A stretch of 12,862 nucleotides of DNA from Deltaproteobacteria bacterium (GCA_027297485.1 JAPUHZ010000078.1:1-12862); one strand, 5' to 3'; counted from the first letter of the stretch, positions 1-6,763 are shown. Program-made: numbers and translations. The notes: generated by a model not told the origin, from the sequence alone.

Positions 1-979
1 CTGCCTTGTGCACGATGGCGTCCAGTTGGTTATCCGCCATTACCTTTAATAGATTGGTCATCAATTCGTCCCGTGCCGTCAGGTACTCGTAATGTCTAGT
101 CGCATTCGAGGATGTCTTCCATCGGTCCTGTGAGCGTTTGACCACCCGGGAGAATTTCGGCGACTGCCTTGCCTCCTCCAGAGACTTAAATGGGGGATTC
201 TTGCTCCTGCCGGAGGATCCTCTTACCTCAAGGGGAGTCGGTCATGTTCCTGACAGCTACACAGACAACTGCTTTGTCGAAAACTTCCGGGCCATGGGGC
301 CTAGCGAACCGTGGATATCCGGCCAGCCGGCATAGACACCGCCACGGCTGACAAGGCCGGCCGTAGGGCGCATCCCAACGATGGAGTTCCAAGTCGAGGG
401 TCTGCGGATGGAAGCAAGACCCTCCTGTCCGACTGCCACGGTCGCAAAGTTTGCTGTAACACTTGCTGCAGAACCACCGGAGGAACCTCCAACCGTTCGA
501 TCCAATGCGTAAGGGTTCCGTGTCGATCCAAAAAGGGAACCATGGGTGTCGCCGCCCCCTAATTCACCCAAAGTGGCCTTTCCTAAAATGATCGCTCCGG
601 CCTTTTTGAGTTTCTCTACCACAAAGGCATCTCTATCCGGGTAATAATCATCGAAAAGTACCGAGCCCAGCGTCGTCGGCATGCCCTTGGCGTCGGCCTG
701 ATCCTTGAGGATGATTGGAATCCCGTGAAGCAAACCCACAGGACCCCTGTCCTTGAAGGCGGCATCAAGACGGTCCGCCTCTTCAAGGGCCTTGGAGTTT
801 AACGTGATGATCGCGTTTATAGCGGGACCCTTCCTGTCGTATTCCTCTATGCGATCGAGATACATCCGGACCAATTGTCGCGATGTGAGCCGTCCCGATT
901 TGTAGGCACTTTGAATATCCTCTATGGTCGCCTCGAGTAGGCGAAAGGGCGCTATTGATTTTGAAGGATTCGAAGCCAT
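1..979 (-). pseudogene. Amidase-signature family protein, broken (frameshift, deletions, internal inversion)
   Basis: Amidase-signature enzymes hydrolyse C-N amide bonds with a Lys-cisSer-Ser triad. Seen in the minus-strand translation: an N-terminal helical region, a lysine in ILKDQ, the serine-rich GGSSGGSAAS, and GQEGLASIRRP holding the expected nucleophile serine. Reading stays open to GPMAR, then shifts frame. The continuation VFDKAVV sits in another frame and stops soon after. From about 209 down to 1, the family C-terminus returns (GRSKNPPFKSLEEARQSP, then ELMTNLLKVMADNQLDAIVH) and runs off the window edge. Roughly 90-110 residues of the middle are absent and a 60-bp piece between the halves is inverted. 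I chose the ATG at 979-977 because AGGAAAGG lies about 5 nt upstream; an ATG at 1048 would add 23 residues without a good RBS. The protein cannot be made whole. Family is confident; substrate unknown. Confidence 0.85.
210..269 (+). other. Inverted fragment of the amidase coding sequence
   Basis: Read on the plus strand, this stretch encodes PEDPLTSRGVGHVPDSYTDN. From memory of the family, that is the segment which normally follows the GPMAR region in this amidase group. The rest of the gene is on the minus strand, so this piece is flipped in place. The right border carries the inverted pair GACAA (264-268) and TTGTC (274-278). The left border overlaps the palindrome GAGGATCCTC. Flanking coding sequence is missing on both sides. 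Confidence 0.65.
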
Positions 980-1080
980 TGGAGCCTTTCCTTTAGTTGC
1001 TCTCAAACTGTTGACACATTTGTCTTCAGCCGAGTTCAAGCCATGCATAGTTCAAACGCGAGAAAATGTCCAGCTTGCCA

Positions 1081-1108
1081 TTGACAGGGGGTAGAGCCGG
1101 GCTAGAAT
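1081..1108 (+). promoter_or_regulatory. Sigma70-like promoter, antisense to the hydrolase pseudogene
   Basis: A perfect TTGACA -35 (1081-1086), a 16-bp spacer and TAGAAT (1103-1108, five of six consensus bases) lie between two minus-strand pseudogenes. Transcription would begin near 1115 and run rightward, antisense to the alpha/beta-hydrolase relic. No sense gene is seen downstream on the plus strand. It may be fortuitous or left by a lost element. Confidence 0.35.
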
Positions 1109-1133
1109 GCGGATATAGGGTCACAAGTTGTGA

Positions 1134-1981
1134 TTAAATTTCGTCTGTCTGTGAATCGTGAAAGAACTGAAGAACGACACGGTTATACTCGCCGCGATGC
1201 TCCACGTGCGCCCAGTGGCCACATCTAGGGAAGACATACAGTCGGCCGTCTCGAAGCAGACGTAGCATGAGAAGGGCCACGTCGAGCGCTCCAGCACGAT
1301 CATCTTGCCCCCAGGCCAGCATTGTCTTTGCTCTCACCCTGCTCAACTCGAAATACCAGTCCTCTGCCTCAGCAGCCGGTTTTTTAAACAGCTCTACGAT
1401 CTCCGGATCGATGCTTGCCTGATAGCGTTCCTGAACAAGCTCGTCGGTAATCAACGAGGTATTGAATACCAGACCCTCAAGGACCAGCCGCATCTTGGCT
1501 AGGCTGGGGCTATCACCGCGGTAGTAATTTCGTATGTGCCTGTCCCATCCAAAGGCATGGGATGAAATATGCTCCTCGCTTTAATGGGGCTGCTGCCGAT
1601 GACGACCACCCGCGCAACCTTCTCCGGGTAGTCTATGGCAGCTTCAATGTAGTCTGTCCTCATCATCGAGTTGCCAACAAAATGAGCCCTTTTTATTTCC
1701 AGCGTTTCCTAAAATCGCGCGCGACCTTTGTCAAAAAAGCCAGCCGTCCGCCTTCGATGATTGGCTTTTCGGATTTTCCATACTGGGGCATGTCCATGAG
1801 AATCGTGCGATAGTGTCCGGATAACTCGCCGACGTTCCCTTTAAAGTTGCTCCACGCGCTGGCTCCAGGGCCCGCGCCGTGAGTGCAGATAAGCGGATAA
1901 CCGGTACCCGTCTCGTGATAATGAATTCTTATGTTCCCCGCTTTTACAAATTTGCCTGTGGGCTCCTCGGTCGATGATATT
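1134..1981 (-). pseudogene. Alpha/beta hydrolase (C-C bond/meta-cleavage hydrolase-like), frameshifted
   Basis: This is a relic of an alpha/beta-hydrolase resembling meta-cleavage product hydrolases, which split C-C bonds of ring-fission products. Three minus-strand frames carry successive parts. Frame one (about 1980-1735) reads GNIRIHYHETGTGYPLICTH, an oxyanion-type GAGPGASAWSNF, and MDMPQYGKSEKP. Frame two (about 1725-1560) reads the nucleophile elbow GNSMM (1675-1661) and the DYPEKVARVVVIGSSP strand. Frame three (about 1545-1134) carries NYYRGDSPSLAKM, the acid in WGQDDR and the catalytic histidine in CGHWAHVEH, and ends at 1134. All triad positions are visible, so inactivation looks recent: two indels, one near the TTTTAGGAAA tract. 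The likely start has become ATA or needs a frame change, although AGGAGGAAG lies just upstream. Intact 119-codon translation from 1493 would lack the nucleophile. Confidence 0.8.
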
Positions 1982-2001
1982 CAATTCTTCCTCCTCTTCT
2001 T

Positions 2002-2030
2002 TCTATGTGCAATACGAAAACTCCTGTCAA
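2002..2030 (-). promoter_or_regulatory. Possible promoter of the hydrolase pseudogene
   Basis: On the minus strand, TTGACA (2030-2025), a 17-bp spacer and CATAGA (2007-2002, three of six consensus bases) lie just before the AGGAGG-type RBS of the hydrolase relic. The predicted transcript start would almost touch the RBS, so this is a weak call. Confidence 0.25.
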
Positions 2031-2079
2031 GCCATCTAAGAATTTAACCCTAGCTGGATTTGTTGCGCCATGAGAAAAT

Positions 2080-2560
2080 CTAACCGAATCTCTGCTTCAT
2101 TTTTTGTTGAATGTCCTGTTTTCGCCGCTGTAGCTTGTTGCTGAACATCCAGTCTCTCCATGGTGAGGGGTTTGGGTGCGGGACTGGTCCCCTTTTCTGG
2201 TCGGGTGTGCTCCCTCGGTTCTGCTGTGCCTGCTTAAGGGGTGGTGTTTCCCGCGGGGTCCTATCAGTTCGGCTGGCGAGCTTGTAGAGCCGCTCCAGTT
2301 GCTGATCGATTCGGTGTGAGAGCTCGAAAGGATCGGTTGTCTTAAACGTATGATCTAGCGCTGCCACCTTTTGGGGATCTGCCTGTTGGCACTCCACTAC
2401 GCGCTCAAGCGGGGTACGGGGCGTGTCATAGCGGCGAATAAGTCGAGATCCCTTACAGATTTTGCATAGCAGCTTCATCGAGGGCTGGAACAGATTCTGG
2501 AAGATCCTAAGCTTCTCATAGATCCGGTTGATGGCCTCTAGGACCTGCGCGGTGTCATAG
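2080..2560 (-). pseudogene. Integrase-core transposase, C-terminal remnant
   Basis: The minus-strand frame opens after a stop near 2562 and runs about 158 codons without any good start. It begins YDTAQVLEAINRIYEKLRIF, continues with FQPSMKLL, GSRLIRRYDTPRTPLERVV, then HTFKTTDPFELSHRID and QLERLYKLAS. This order resembles the region after the DDE core of integrase-type transposases (IS481/ISNCY-like 'integrase catalytic region' proteins). Those are about 400 residues long, so only the last third is present and the catalytic core is absent. The last 60 residues are Arg/Pro/Gln-rich and low complexity. The upstream end stops directly before the promoter and left end of the next element, so it was probably cut by that insertion. 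Exact IS family is uncertain. Confidence 0.6.
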
Positions 2561-2597
2561 CCCGTATGTTAGCCTGAAAACTGCCGCTTAAGGGGGG

Positions 2598-2623
2598 TAT
2601 AATAAGCACTCTCTGGAAGGAGG
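2598..2623 (+). promoter_or_regulatory. Promoter -10 and strong RBS of the OrfA-like gene
   Basis: A perfect TATAAT (2598-2603) sits 25 bp before AAGGAGG (2617-2623), which is 5 nt from the ATG at 2629. The -35 is poor (TGAAAA at 2575-2580 with a 17-bp spacer). Just upstream, TGTTAGCCTGAAAACTGCCG (from about 2568) begins with TG and resembles the left end of IS3/IS21-type elements, so this is probably an IS-borne promoter at the tip of its element. Confidence 0.45.
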
Positions 2624-2628
2624 CAAAT

Positions 2629-2967
2629 ATGAAGGGTGAAGGGAAGAAGCGATTGACGGCACAACGGAAGCTGGAATTGTACTTGGAGACGCGCCAGAAG
2701 GATGCCAACCTAGGTGAGATCCTGCGACGGCACGGCTTGCACCTCAATGACCTACGGCGAATTGAGGCAGTCGTTAAACGAGTGGCGCTTGAAGCCCTCA
2801 AGGTCCGTCGCTACGGGAATGACCCAGCCGCGGCGGGCACTGGCGAGTACGAAGCGCTGGTGGAGGAACTGGCGCGCAACCGGCAGGGCAAGAAGATTGC
2901 CCGGGTAGCGGCAGCGAGGAAGATTTTAGGGGTGACGTATCACCTGATGAAGGATGAGATTGACTAG
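2629..2967 (+). CDS. OrfA-like transposase HTH protein with an IS110-like tail
   Basis: A 112-residue basic protein. Residues 1-60 resemble OrfA-type transposase DNA-binding proteins: a helix, then a helix-turn-helix around NLGEILRRHGLHLNDLRRIE, then VALEALKVRR. OrfA proteins normally continue into a leucine-zipper coiled coil and are followed by a DDE OrfB by frameshifting. Here residues 89-112 (KIARVAAARKILGVTYHLMK) look like the C-terminal end of IS110/IS116-type transposases. The TAG at 2965-2967 may be a nonsense change, because the same frame continues with EEFLRRGSSAQRAQ to a stop at 3010. No OrfB follows. It has the best RBS in this part of the window and could still be expressed, but is probably a truncated or chimeric transposase remnant. 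Family is a judgement from motif pattern only. Confidence 0.5.
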   Translation: MKGEGKKRLTAQRKLELYLETRQKDANLGEILRRHGLHLNDLRRIEAVVKRVALEALKVRRYGNDPAAAGTGEYEALVEELARNRQGKKIARVAAARKILGVTYHLMKDEID

Positions 2968-3401
2968 GAGGAGTTTTTAAGGCGTGGTAGCAGCGCGCAG
3001 CGAGCTCAATAGGACGCATGGTCCATTGGTGACCGATTAATTGATTGAGCAGCCGTGCCTTTTACCATGTGAGGGTAGAAACCGCCGGAAGAAGATCATG
3101 CGCATTAAAGGCGCGAAGAGATGCATGGGCTGTTGCCCGAGACTGATCGAATAGACCGGTGGTTCACGTCAAAATGGGGGGTATCTGAGGTCGTGTTGCA
3201 GTGAGATCGTTTTTTATAAGGGAAATACGGAGGTCGATTCCGAGGACGCAAGAAAATATTACCAAAAATAGCCTAATCTAGGTTGACAAGACCGTTTCGT
3301 TTAGAGATGCATCCTAGCTGTCTAACACTGGGCAAAGCCAAGCCTGGAGCGGCTCTGAGCCCAAATAGAATTGACACTTTTTCGCCTCCGGGGAATTGCT
3401 G
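2968..3401. other. Non-coding interval between transposase remnants
   Basis: The first 42 bases continue the OrfA-like frame past its amber codon. The rest shows no recognisable coding sequence on either strand. GTCAAAATGGGGGGTAT (about 3168-3184) shares GGGGGGTAT with the left end of the OrfA element (2592-2600) and may be an end of an IS, but I cannot align full terminal repeats. Confidence 0.4.
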
Positions 3402-3584
3402 CTTAAATGACTTCTCATGCAAAAGAAGCCCCCGTTGCCTTGGCCTGAGCCAGAATTTGATCAAAGAAACCATCGGCAATCTCCCCTTCAACAAACGCTC
3501 CCGGTTCTTCGTGAACACCGTAGGATCCCATATCGAATCATCCAGGTTCAGTCCCACAAACCAACGGAAAAGAATGTTGTAATG
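3402..3584 (-). pseudogene. IS5-family transposase fragment, frameshifted
   Basis: The minus strand reads YNILFRWFVGLNLDDSIWDP, then TVFTKNRERLL, which is the conserved N-terminal region of IS5/IS1182-type DDE transposases ('FRWFVGL..DD..W...TFTKNRERLL'). The next family segment, GEIADGFFDQILAQAKAT, is in the +1 frame, and GLLLHEKSF is back in the first frame, so at least two indels are present. Only about 60 of more than 300 residues remain. The catalytic DDE residues and both IS ends are absent. Confidence 0.7.
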
Positions 3585-3587
3585 CGG

Positions 3588-3681
3588 AGGCTCGTCAGCC
3601 TATCGGGCTTCGCCCTCCCACTCAGGCTGTGTCCCTCTGAGGCTTGCCTTCGTGGAGGCTGAAGCGCTTTGGCGGCGCTTC
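3588..3681. repeat. Run of four short hairpins
   Basis: Four perfect inverted repeats follow one another: AGGCT/AGCCT with loop CGTC (3588-3601), GGGC/GCCC with loop TTC (3605-3615), CTCAG/CTGAG with an 11-nt loop (3621-3641), and GAAGCGC/GCGCTTC with a 7-nt loop (3661-3681). The segment is clearly more GC-rich than the AT-rich 3720-3860 that follows. It could be an IS end, a MITE/REP-like repeat or a structured RNA. No T-run follows, so a simple terminator is unlikely. Confidence 0.4.
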
Positions 3682-3874
3682 GAGGTACCGGGGTAGTTCA
3701 TCCACCGAGGGTGTAAGCTCCGTTCCTTAAAAGGTTTTAATTTTTCTATCAAAACCAACTTACACTCTCTTTCTTATCTACACAAAAGAATTTGCATCAC
3801 CAATTGCCTCAAATAAGAGATCTACCTGAGAAGCTAGAAAGGTTATTTAAAGGGCCCTTGAGAGGATGGTTGGG
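3682..3874. other. AT-rich interval without recognisable genes
   Basis: No coding sequence is recognisable on either strand. One weak inverted repeat, GGTTTT (3733-3738) and AAAACC (3751-3756), is visible. On the minus strand it is followed by four T residues, and it could at best be a poor terminator for transcripts coming from the LLM operon. Confidence 0.3.
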
Positions 3875-3961
3875 ATGAGGCTAATGATTAAGGAGCGGCG
3901 AGCGCTCGTAAAAAGCTTTGCCGGCAGGTATCAGGCCTGCGTATGGCCCTCGGCGTGTTAG
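3875..3961 (+). pseudogene. Transposase N-terminal stub (28 codons)
   Basis: MRLMIKERRALVKSFAGRYQ begins at the ATG at 3875, after GAGAGG. From memory this matches the N-terminal start of integrase-type transposases, which read like 'M.KRERRAL...A.RYQKA.K..KG.ILDEF'. After about 22 residues the similarity ends and a stop follows at 3959-3961. It is a truncated copy, perhaps of the same IS group whose C-terminus lies at 2080-2560, but on the opposite strand and therefore not simply the other end of that copy. Confidence 0.5.
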
Positions 3962-3969
3962 GAACGTCT

Positions 3970-3983
3970 CCTTGTCGACAAGG
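3970..3983. repeat. 14-bp perfect palindrome after the LLM gene
   Basis: CCTTGTCGACAAGG is a perfect 14-bp palindrome beginning 2 nt beyond the stop codon of the LLM oxidoreductase. It lacks a loop and a T-tract, so it is not a standard terminator. It could be a dimeric protein-binding site or lie at the junction with the transposase stub. Confidence 0.4.
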
Positions 3984-3985
3984 TG

Positions 3986-4975
3986 TTACCAGCCTTCGAG
4001 GAACTGGAGAACCTCCGTTGTAGGATCATCGGTTACGGGCGTGTAGGCAAGGATGACGCGCGTGGCACCCGCAGCCTCGTAAGCGTCAAGCCGTCGACGG
4101 ATCTGATTCGTATTGGTCGCTGCCACCACGGGAAGACGCGCCAACATTTCGTCGTTAATTTGGGCTAACGCAGCGCGGAAGCCTCCTTTCCGATAACTAG
4201 CACGCATAGCTTCTATCTCGTTGGCAAACCCCTCGCGAGCGAACATGTCGCCGTAAAAATCCGCAAGTCCATAAAACGTACAGGCTTCCTTCAGGGGAGC
4301 CTTGGCAAGCTCCAGATCGTCGTTCACACAACACATCACCTCAACGATAACATCAAGACTCTGCGGATCTCTACCCGCTTCCTCTGCAGACTGGCGCATC
4401 TGGGCCACCTGCTCGCGCACGTGGTCCGGAGTCCCCAAAGTAACCATGATCCCATCGGACAGCTTGCCCGCCAGAGCGGTCATCCGGGGCCTGAGGGCTG
4501 CAATATACACTGGGATATCCTTGCGAATAGGAGTAAATGGAAGTCGGAACCCATTGGAGGAATATTTCTTTCCTTGATACTGTAACTTCTCTTGCCTGAT
4601 GACCTTTCGAAAAATATCGATGTATTCCTCAATGCGGCGCAGTGGTGCGTCAAATTCCAGTCCATGCCAACCGGCGATTGTAGGGTTTGAGACGCCTATA
4701 CCGCAGAGGAACCGACCGCCTGACAACTCGTCAAGGGTGGCCGCCATGATCCCAGTGGTGACGGGGGTTCTGGCGAATATGTGAGTGACGAACGTTCCAA
4801 TCTGGATCCTTGTGGTGTGGGAGGCTACAGCTGACATGAGGACAATGGGGTCCTTATTGTTCGCCTCGCCTTCCCACACGGCCGAAAATCCTTTCTGCTC
4901 CGCTAAACGCGATGCCTCGATGATGCCCGACGCGGGGTACACAGCCCTTGAATTGAACTCGACATCTATGAGCAA
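3986..4975 (-). CDS. LLM-class (luciferase-like) flavin/F420-dependent oxidoreductase
   Basis: A 329-residue soluble TIM-barrel oxidoreductase, full length for the family. These proteins use FMN or coenzyme F420 for hydride transfer or monooxygenation. Visible features are the N-terminal strand MLIDVEFNS, GFSAVWEGE (residues 29-37), the strand RIQIGTFVTH (56-65), the family hallmark LDELSGGRFLCGIGVSNP (81-98), then IPVYIAALRP (154-163) and DGIMVTLGTP (174-183). It resembles the F420-dependent branch (Mer-like or F420-dependent glucose-6-phosphate dehydrogenase-like) more than bacterial luciferase, but cofactor choice cannot be decided here. The start is TTG at 4975, preceded by AGGGA at 5-nt spacing; no ATG fits the family N-terminus. 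It follows the RidA-like gene by 28 bp and is probably co-transcribed. A paralogue fragment is at 10281. Confidence 0.9.
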   Translation of the reverse strand: MLIDVEFNSRAVYPASGIIEASRLAEQKGFSAVWEGEANNKDPIVLMSAVASHTTRIQIGTFVTHIFARTPVTTGIMAATLDELSGGRFLCGIGVSNPTIAGWHGLEFDAPLRRIEEYIDIFRKVIRQEKLQYQGKKYSSNGFRLPFTPIRKDIPVYIAALRPRMTALAGKLSDGIMVTLGTPDHVREQVAQMRQSAEEAGRDPQSLDVIVEVMCCVNDDLELAKAPLKEACTFYGLADFYGDMFAREGFANEIEAMRASYRKGGFRAALAQINDEMLARLPVVAATNTNQIRRRLDAYEAAGATRVILAYTPVTDDPTTEVLQFLEGW

Positions 4976-5003
4976 TTTTGTCCCTGCTCCTTTGCTGCGT
5001 TTC

Positions 5004-5399
5004 TCAGTCCTCTATTGCTGCCACGGCCTCAATCTCCACCAGAAGTCCGGCGGAAAAGAGCTTGGGTGTGCCGATAAGAGTAACACCAGGAAAATCCTGC
5101 TTGAAGAATTTCCCCCATACCTCCTTACTTGCCAGCCGATAGGCATCGACATCGGTAACGTATATGGTCAGCTTGACAATCTTCTCCAACGTTGAACCAC
5201 CTGCGGTAACTACTGTTCGAAGGTTCTCAAAAGCTTTCTCAAGCTGCCTCTTCATGTCATTTCTGCCAACAATGTTGCCGCGATCATCGTACGCCACCTG
5301 GCCGGAGACAAAGAGTAGCGGTCCGCTGGCCTTCACCGCATGGGACCAGCCATACTTTGGGGCATCCGTTACTCCAGGTGGATTGATAACTTCTCTCAT
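5004..5399 (-). CDS. RidA/YjgF/UK114-family protein lacking the canonical Arg
   Basis: A 131-residue protein of the usual Rid length. RidA proteins are trimers that hydrolyse reactive enamine/imine intermediates; several other Rid subgroups do not. Seen: AVKASGPLLFVSGQVAYDDR (residues 21-40), MKRQLEKAFENLRTVV (49-64), the strand KIVKLTIYVTDVDAY and the C-terminal LLVEIEAVAAIED with the conserved Glu. The position aligning with catalytic Arg105 of E. coli RidA (PARSCVEV) reads PGVTLIGT here, so Arg is replaced by Thr. That argues against canonical RidA activity; a pathway-specific role, perhaps acting on the product of the adjacent LLM oxidoreductase, is inferred. The start is supported by AAGGAG six nt before the ATG. 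It lies 28 bp upstream of the LLM gene, and a clear promoter is about 180 bp upstream. Confidence 0.9.
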   Translation of the reverse strand: MREVINPPGVTDAPKYGWSHAVKASGPLLFVSGQVAYDDRGNIVGRNDMKRQLEKAFENLRTVVTAGGSTLEKIVKLTIYVTDVDAYRLASKEVWGKFFKQDFPGVTLIGTPKLFSAGLLVEIEAVAAIED

Positions 5400-5415
5400 C
5401 TTTAGACTCCTTCTT

Positions 5416-5565
5416 TTAATAATTGACTTCTAATAGAATGGTAGGAACTTCGCTTTGAGGCATGGCCACCGATAACCCAAGAATTTTTCCGACAACCACG
5501 TGCCAGCCCGTATTCGAGAACTCCGAGCAGCTGCCGTAGGGGCAAACTGGCGGATCATCCCTCAT
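5416..5565 (-). CDS. Possible 49-residue leader ORF before the RidA-like gene
   Basis: An ATG-initiated 49-codon frame lies entirely between the promoter and the RidA-like gene and ends 16 nt before that gene's start, next to its RBS. It begins MRDDPPVCPYGSC, has a hydrophobic centre (WHVVVGKILGLSVAM) and ends VPTILLEVNY. No Shine-Dalgarno precedes it, and its ATG is only about 4 nt from the predicted transcript start, so translation would be nearly leaderless. I do not recognise a family. It could be a small protein, a regulatory leader peptide, or chance. Confidence 0.3.
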   Translation of the reverse strand: MRDDPPVCPYGSCSEFSNTGWHVVVGKILGLSVAMPQSEVPTILLEVNY

Positions 5566-5575
5566 TTTTGGCAAG

Positions 5576-5604
5576 AGTATTCAATAATGTAAGCTATATG
5601 TCAA
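5576..5604 (-). promoter_or_regulatory. Sigma70-like promoter of the RidA-LLM operon
   Basis: On the minus strand: TTGACA (5604-5599, perfect), a 17-bp spacer and AATACT (5581-5576, four of six). The predicted start is near 5569. The only genes downstream in this orientation are the small ORF, the RidA-like gene and the LLM oxidoreductase, so this is the likely operon promoter. A run of eight G residues lies just upstream of it. Confidence 0.5.
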
Positions 5605-5850
5605 TCTGGGGGGGGTCTCCAAGCAAACCTGGATATTTCCTCTCTGGATGTGCGAGTACCCAGACAGATGGCCTAGTGTAGTAGCCGAGAGTAGGAAGGA
5701 TCAAAAGGGATTTCTCTTTCCACAGGGTCTCTATTCGTTGGGGCATTGGGTTGTTCCTATAGGCTCAAGTATTGCAAGATTTTCTTCCTCGCCTCACGAG
5801 TGGCTGCCTGCGGAGAAGCGTTGCGGGATGGGGCTAGAGTAGGCACCACA
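5605..5850. other. Interval without a recognisable gene
   Basis: Between the RidA operon promoter and the thioesterase relic I see no family-like coding sequence. One minus-strand frame just past the thioesterase stop reads QAATREARKKILQYLSL before a stop, and the plus strand has only short uninformative frames. Confidence 0.35.
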
Positions 5851-6165
5851 CTAGCGCCGCCGGATGCCCATCACCCGCCCGGCTTCTTCGGGCTTAGGAA
5901 GCTTTCGGTGAGTCTGGTAGATCTCTTCTAGCTTTGCTCGGGCCTCGGTGGAGAGGGGAGTCGCGTGTCGCTTGTGGAAGTCGACATAGATGGAGAGATG
6001 CTCGCAAGTGGCGGCTAGGTAGTCGCGCTCGTGATGAAACATTCTCATGAAGTAGTGAATCCTCTTTTCGTCGTGATCCAAGAGCTGGAGGGTCACGCGA
6101 AGTGGATCGGAGAGCTTCAGCTCACGTTGGTAGGTGATGTGGTTCTCGAGCGCAAATATGGAGCC
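5851..6165 (-). pseudogene. Acyl-CoA thioesterase (4HBT hot-dog) lacking its N-terminus
   Basis: About 105 codons of a hot-dog thioesterase are on the minus strand: GSIFALENHITYQRELKLSD, PLRVTLQLLDHDEKRIHYFM, YLAATCEHLSIYVDFHKR, and the C-terminus LPKPEEAGRVMGIRRR. The family is about 150 residues and hydrolyses acyl-CoA thioesters. The N-terminal third, with the usual active-site region (often D..GHMN), is missing. At 6160-6166 the similarity stops exactly where the IS630-like transposase sequence begins on the other strand. A GTG at 6096 opens a shorter frame of 81 codons, but it would lack half the fold. The acyl-CoA ligase at 7190 is a possible former pathway partner. Confidence 0.7.
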
Positions 6166-6763
6166 GAGCCTTAGATTCGGGCTTGGGCCAAACGGGAGGG
6201 AGCGTAGATTCTCTTTGCGGGCGAGTCTGGGGTTCGTTCAGACTTTCATGCGGGGACCACTTGGGCACCGATCGGTCAGACCCCGGTGGTGCGCCAGACG
6301 GGCCAGAGGTTTTCCCTGAACATGATATCGGCGGTTAGCCCCAAGGGTCAGCTGCGGTTCATGGTTAGCCCAAAGAGAATTGGGGCTCCGGTGTTCGTAG
6401 AGTTTCTCAAGTGACTGATGCACGGTTGGAAAAGACCTATCTTTCTGATTGTGGATGGTCACCCGACTCATAAGGCATGTGTAGTGACAGCCTGTCTGGA
6501 GAATATGACGGGCAAGCTCAGGCTCTTTTACCTTCCTCCCTACTCACCGGAACTCAATCCCGATGAATACGTTTGGAACGATGTTAAGAACAACGCCGTC
6601 GGAAGATCCGTGATCACCAATGTCAAAAACCTACGTTCAACCGTAGAGTCCAGACTGCCCTATCTGCAGAAAAACCCAGCGCATGTTCGCACCTTCTTCC
6701 AACCAGAAACCACCCGTTACGCTGCATGAGAATGTATAGCTACTTATGAACTCCTTAATAATT
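6166..6763 (+). mobile_element. IS630-family element remnant, copy 1 (left end lost)
   Basis: The plus-strand transposase reads IRAWAKREGA, ILFAGESGVRSDFHAGTTWA (the first catalytic acid region; the usual ADE is GE here), PIGQTPVVRQ, then FLIVDGHPTHKA with the second catalytic Asp, and YSPELNPDEYVWNDVK with the third acid. It ends at 6727-6729 with TTRYAA. In-frame stops at 6172-6174 (TAG), 6205-6207 (TAG) and 6412-6414 (TGA, probably from CGA) show decay. The right end ACTCCTTAATAATT closes at 6763 and is identical to that of the second copy. The N-terminal HTH half and left end are absent; the left border abuts the truncated thioesterase. A frame from 6418 to 6729 could make a 103-residue C-terminal fragment, but no functional transposase. 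Confidence 0.8.

Noticed and set aside
6238..6471. Minus-strand frame of 77 codons
   Set aside because: It is antisense to the IS630 transposase remnant and has no features of its own.
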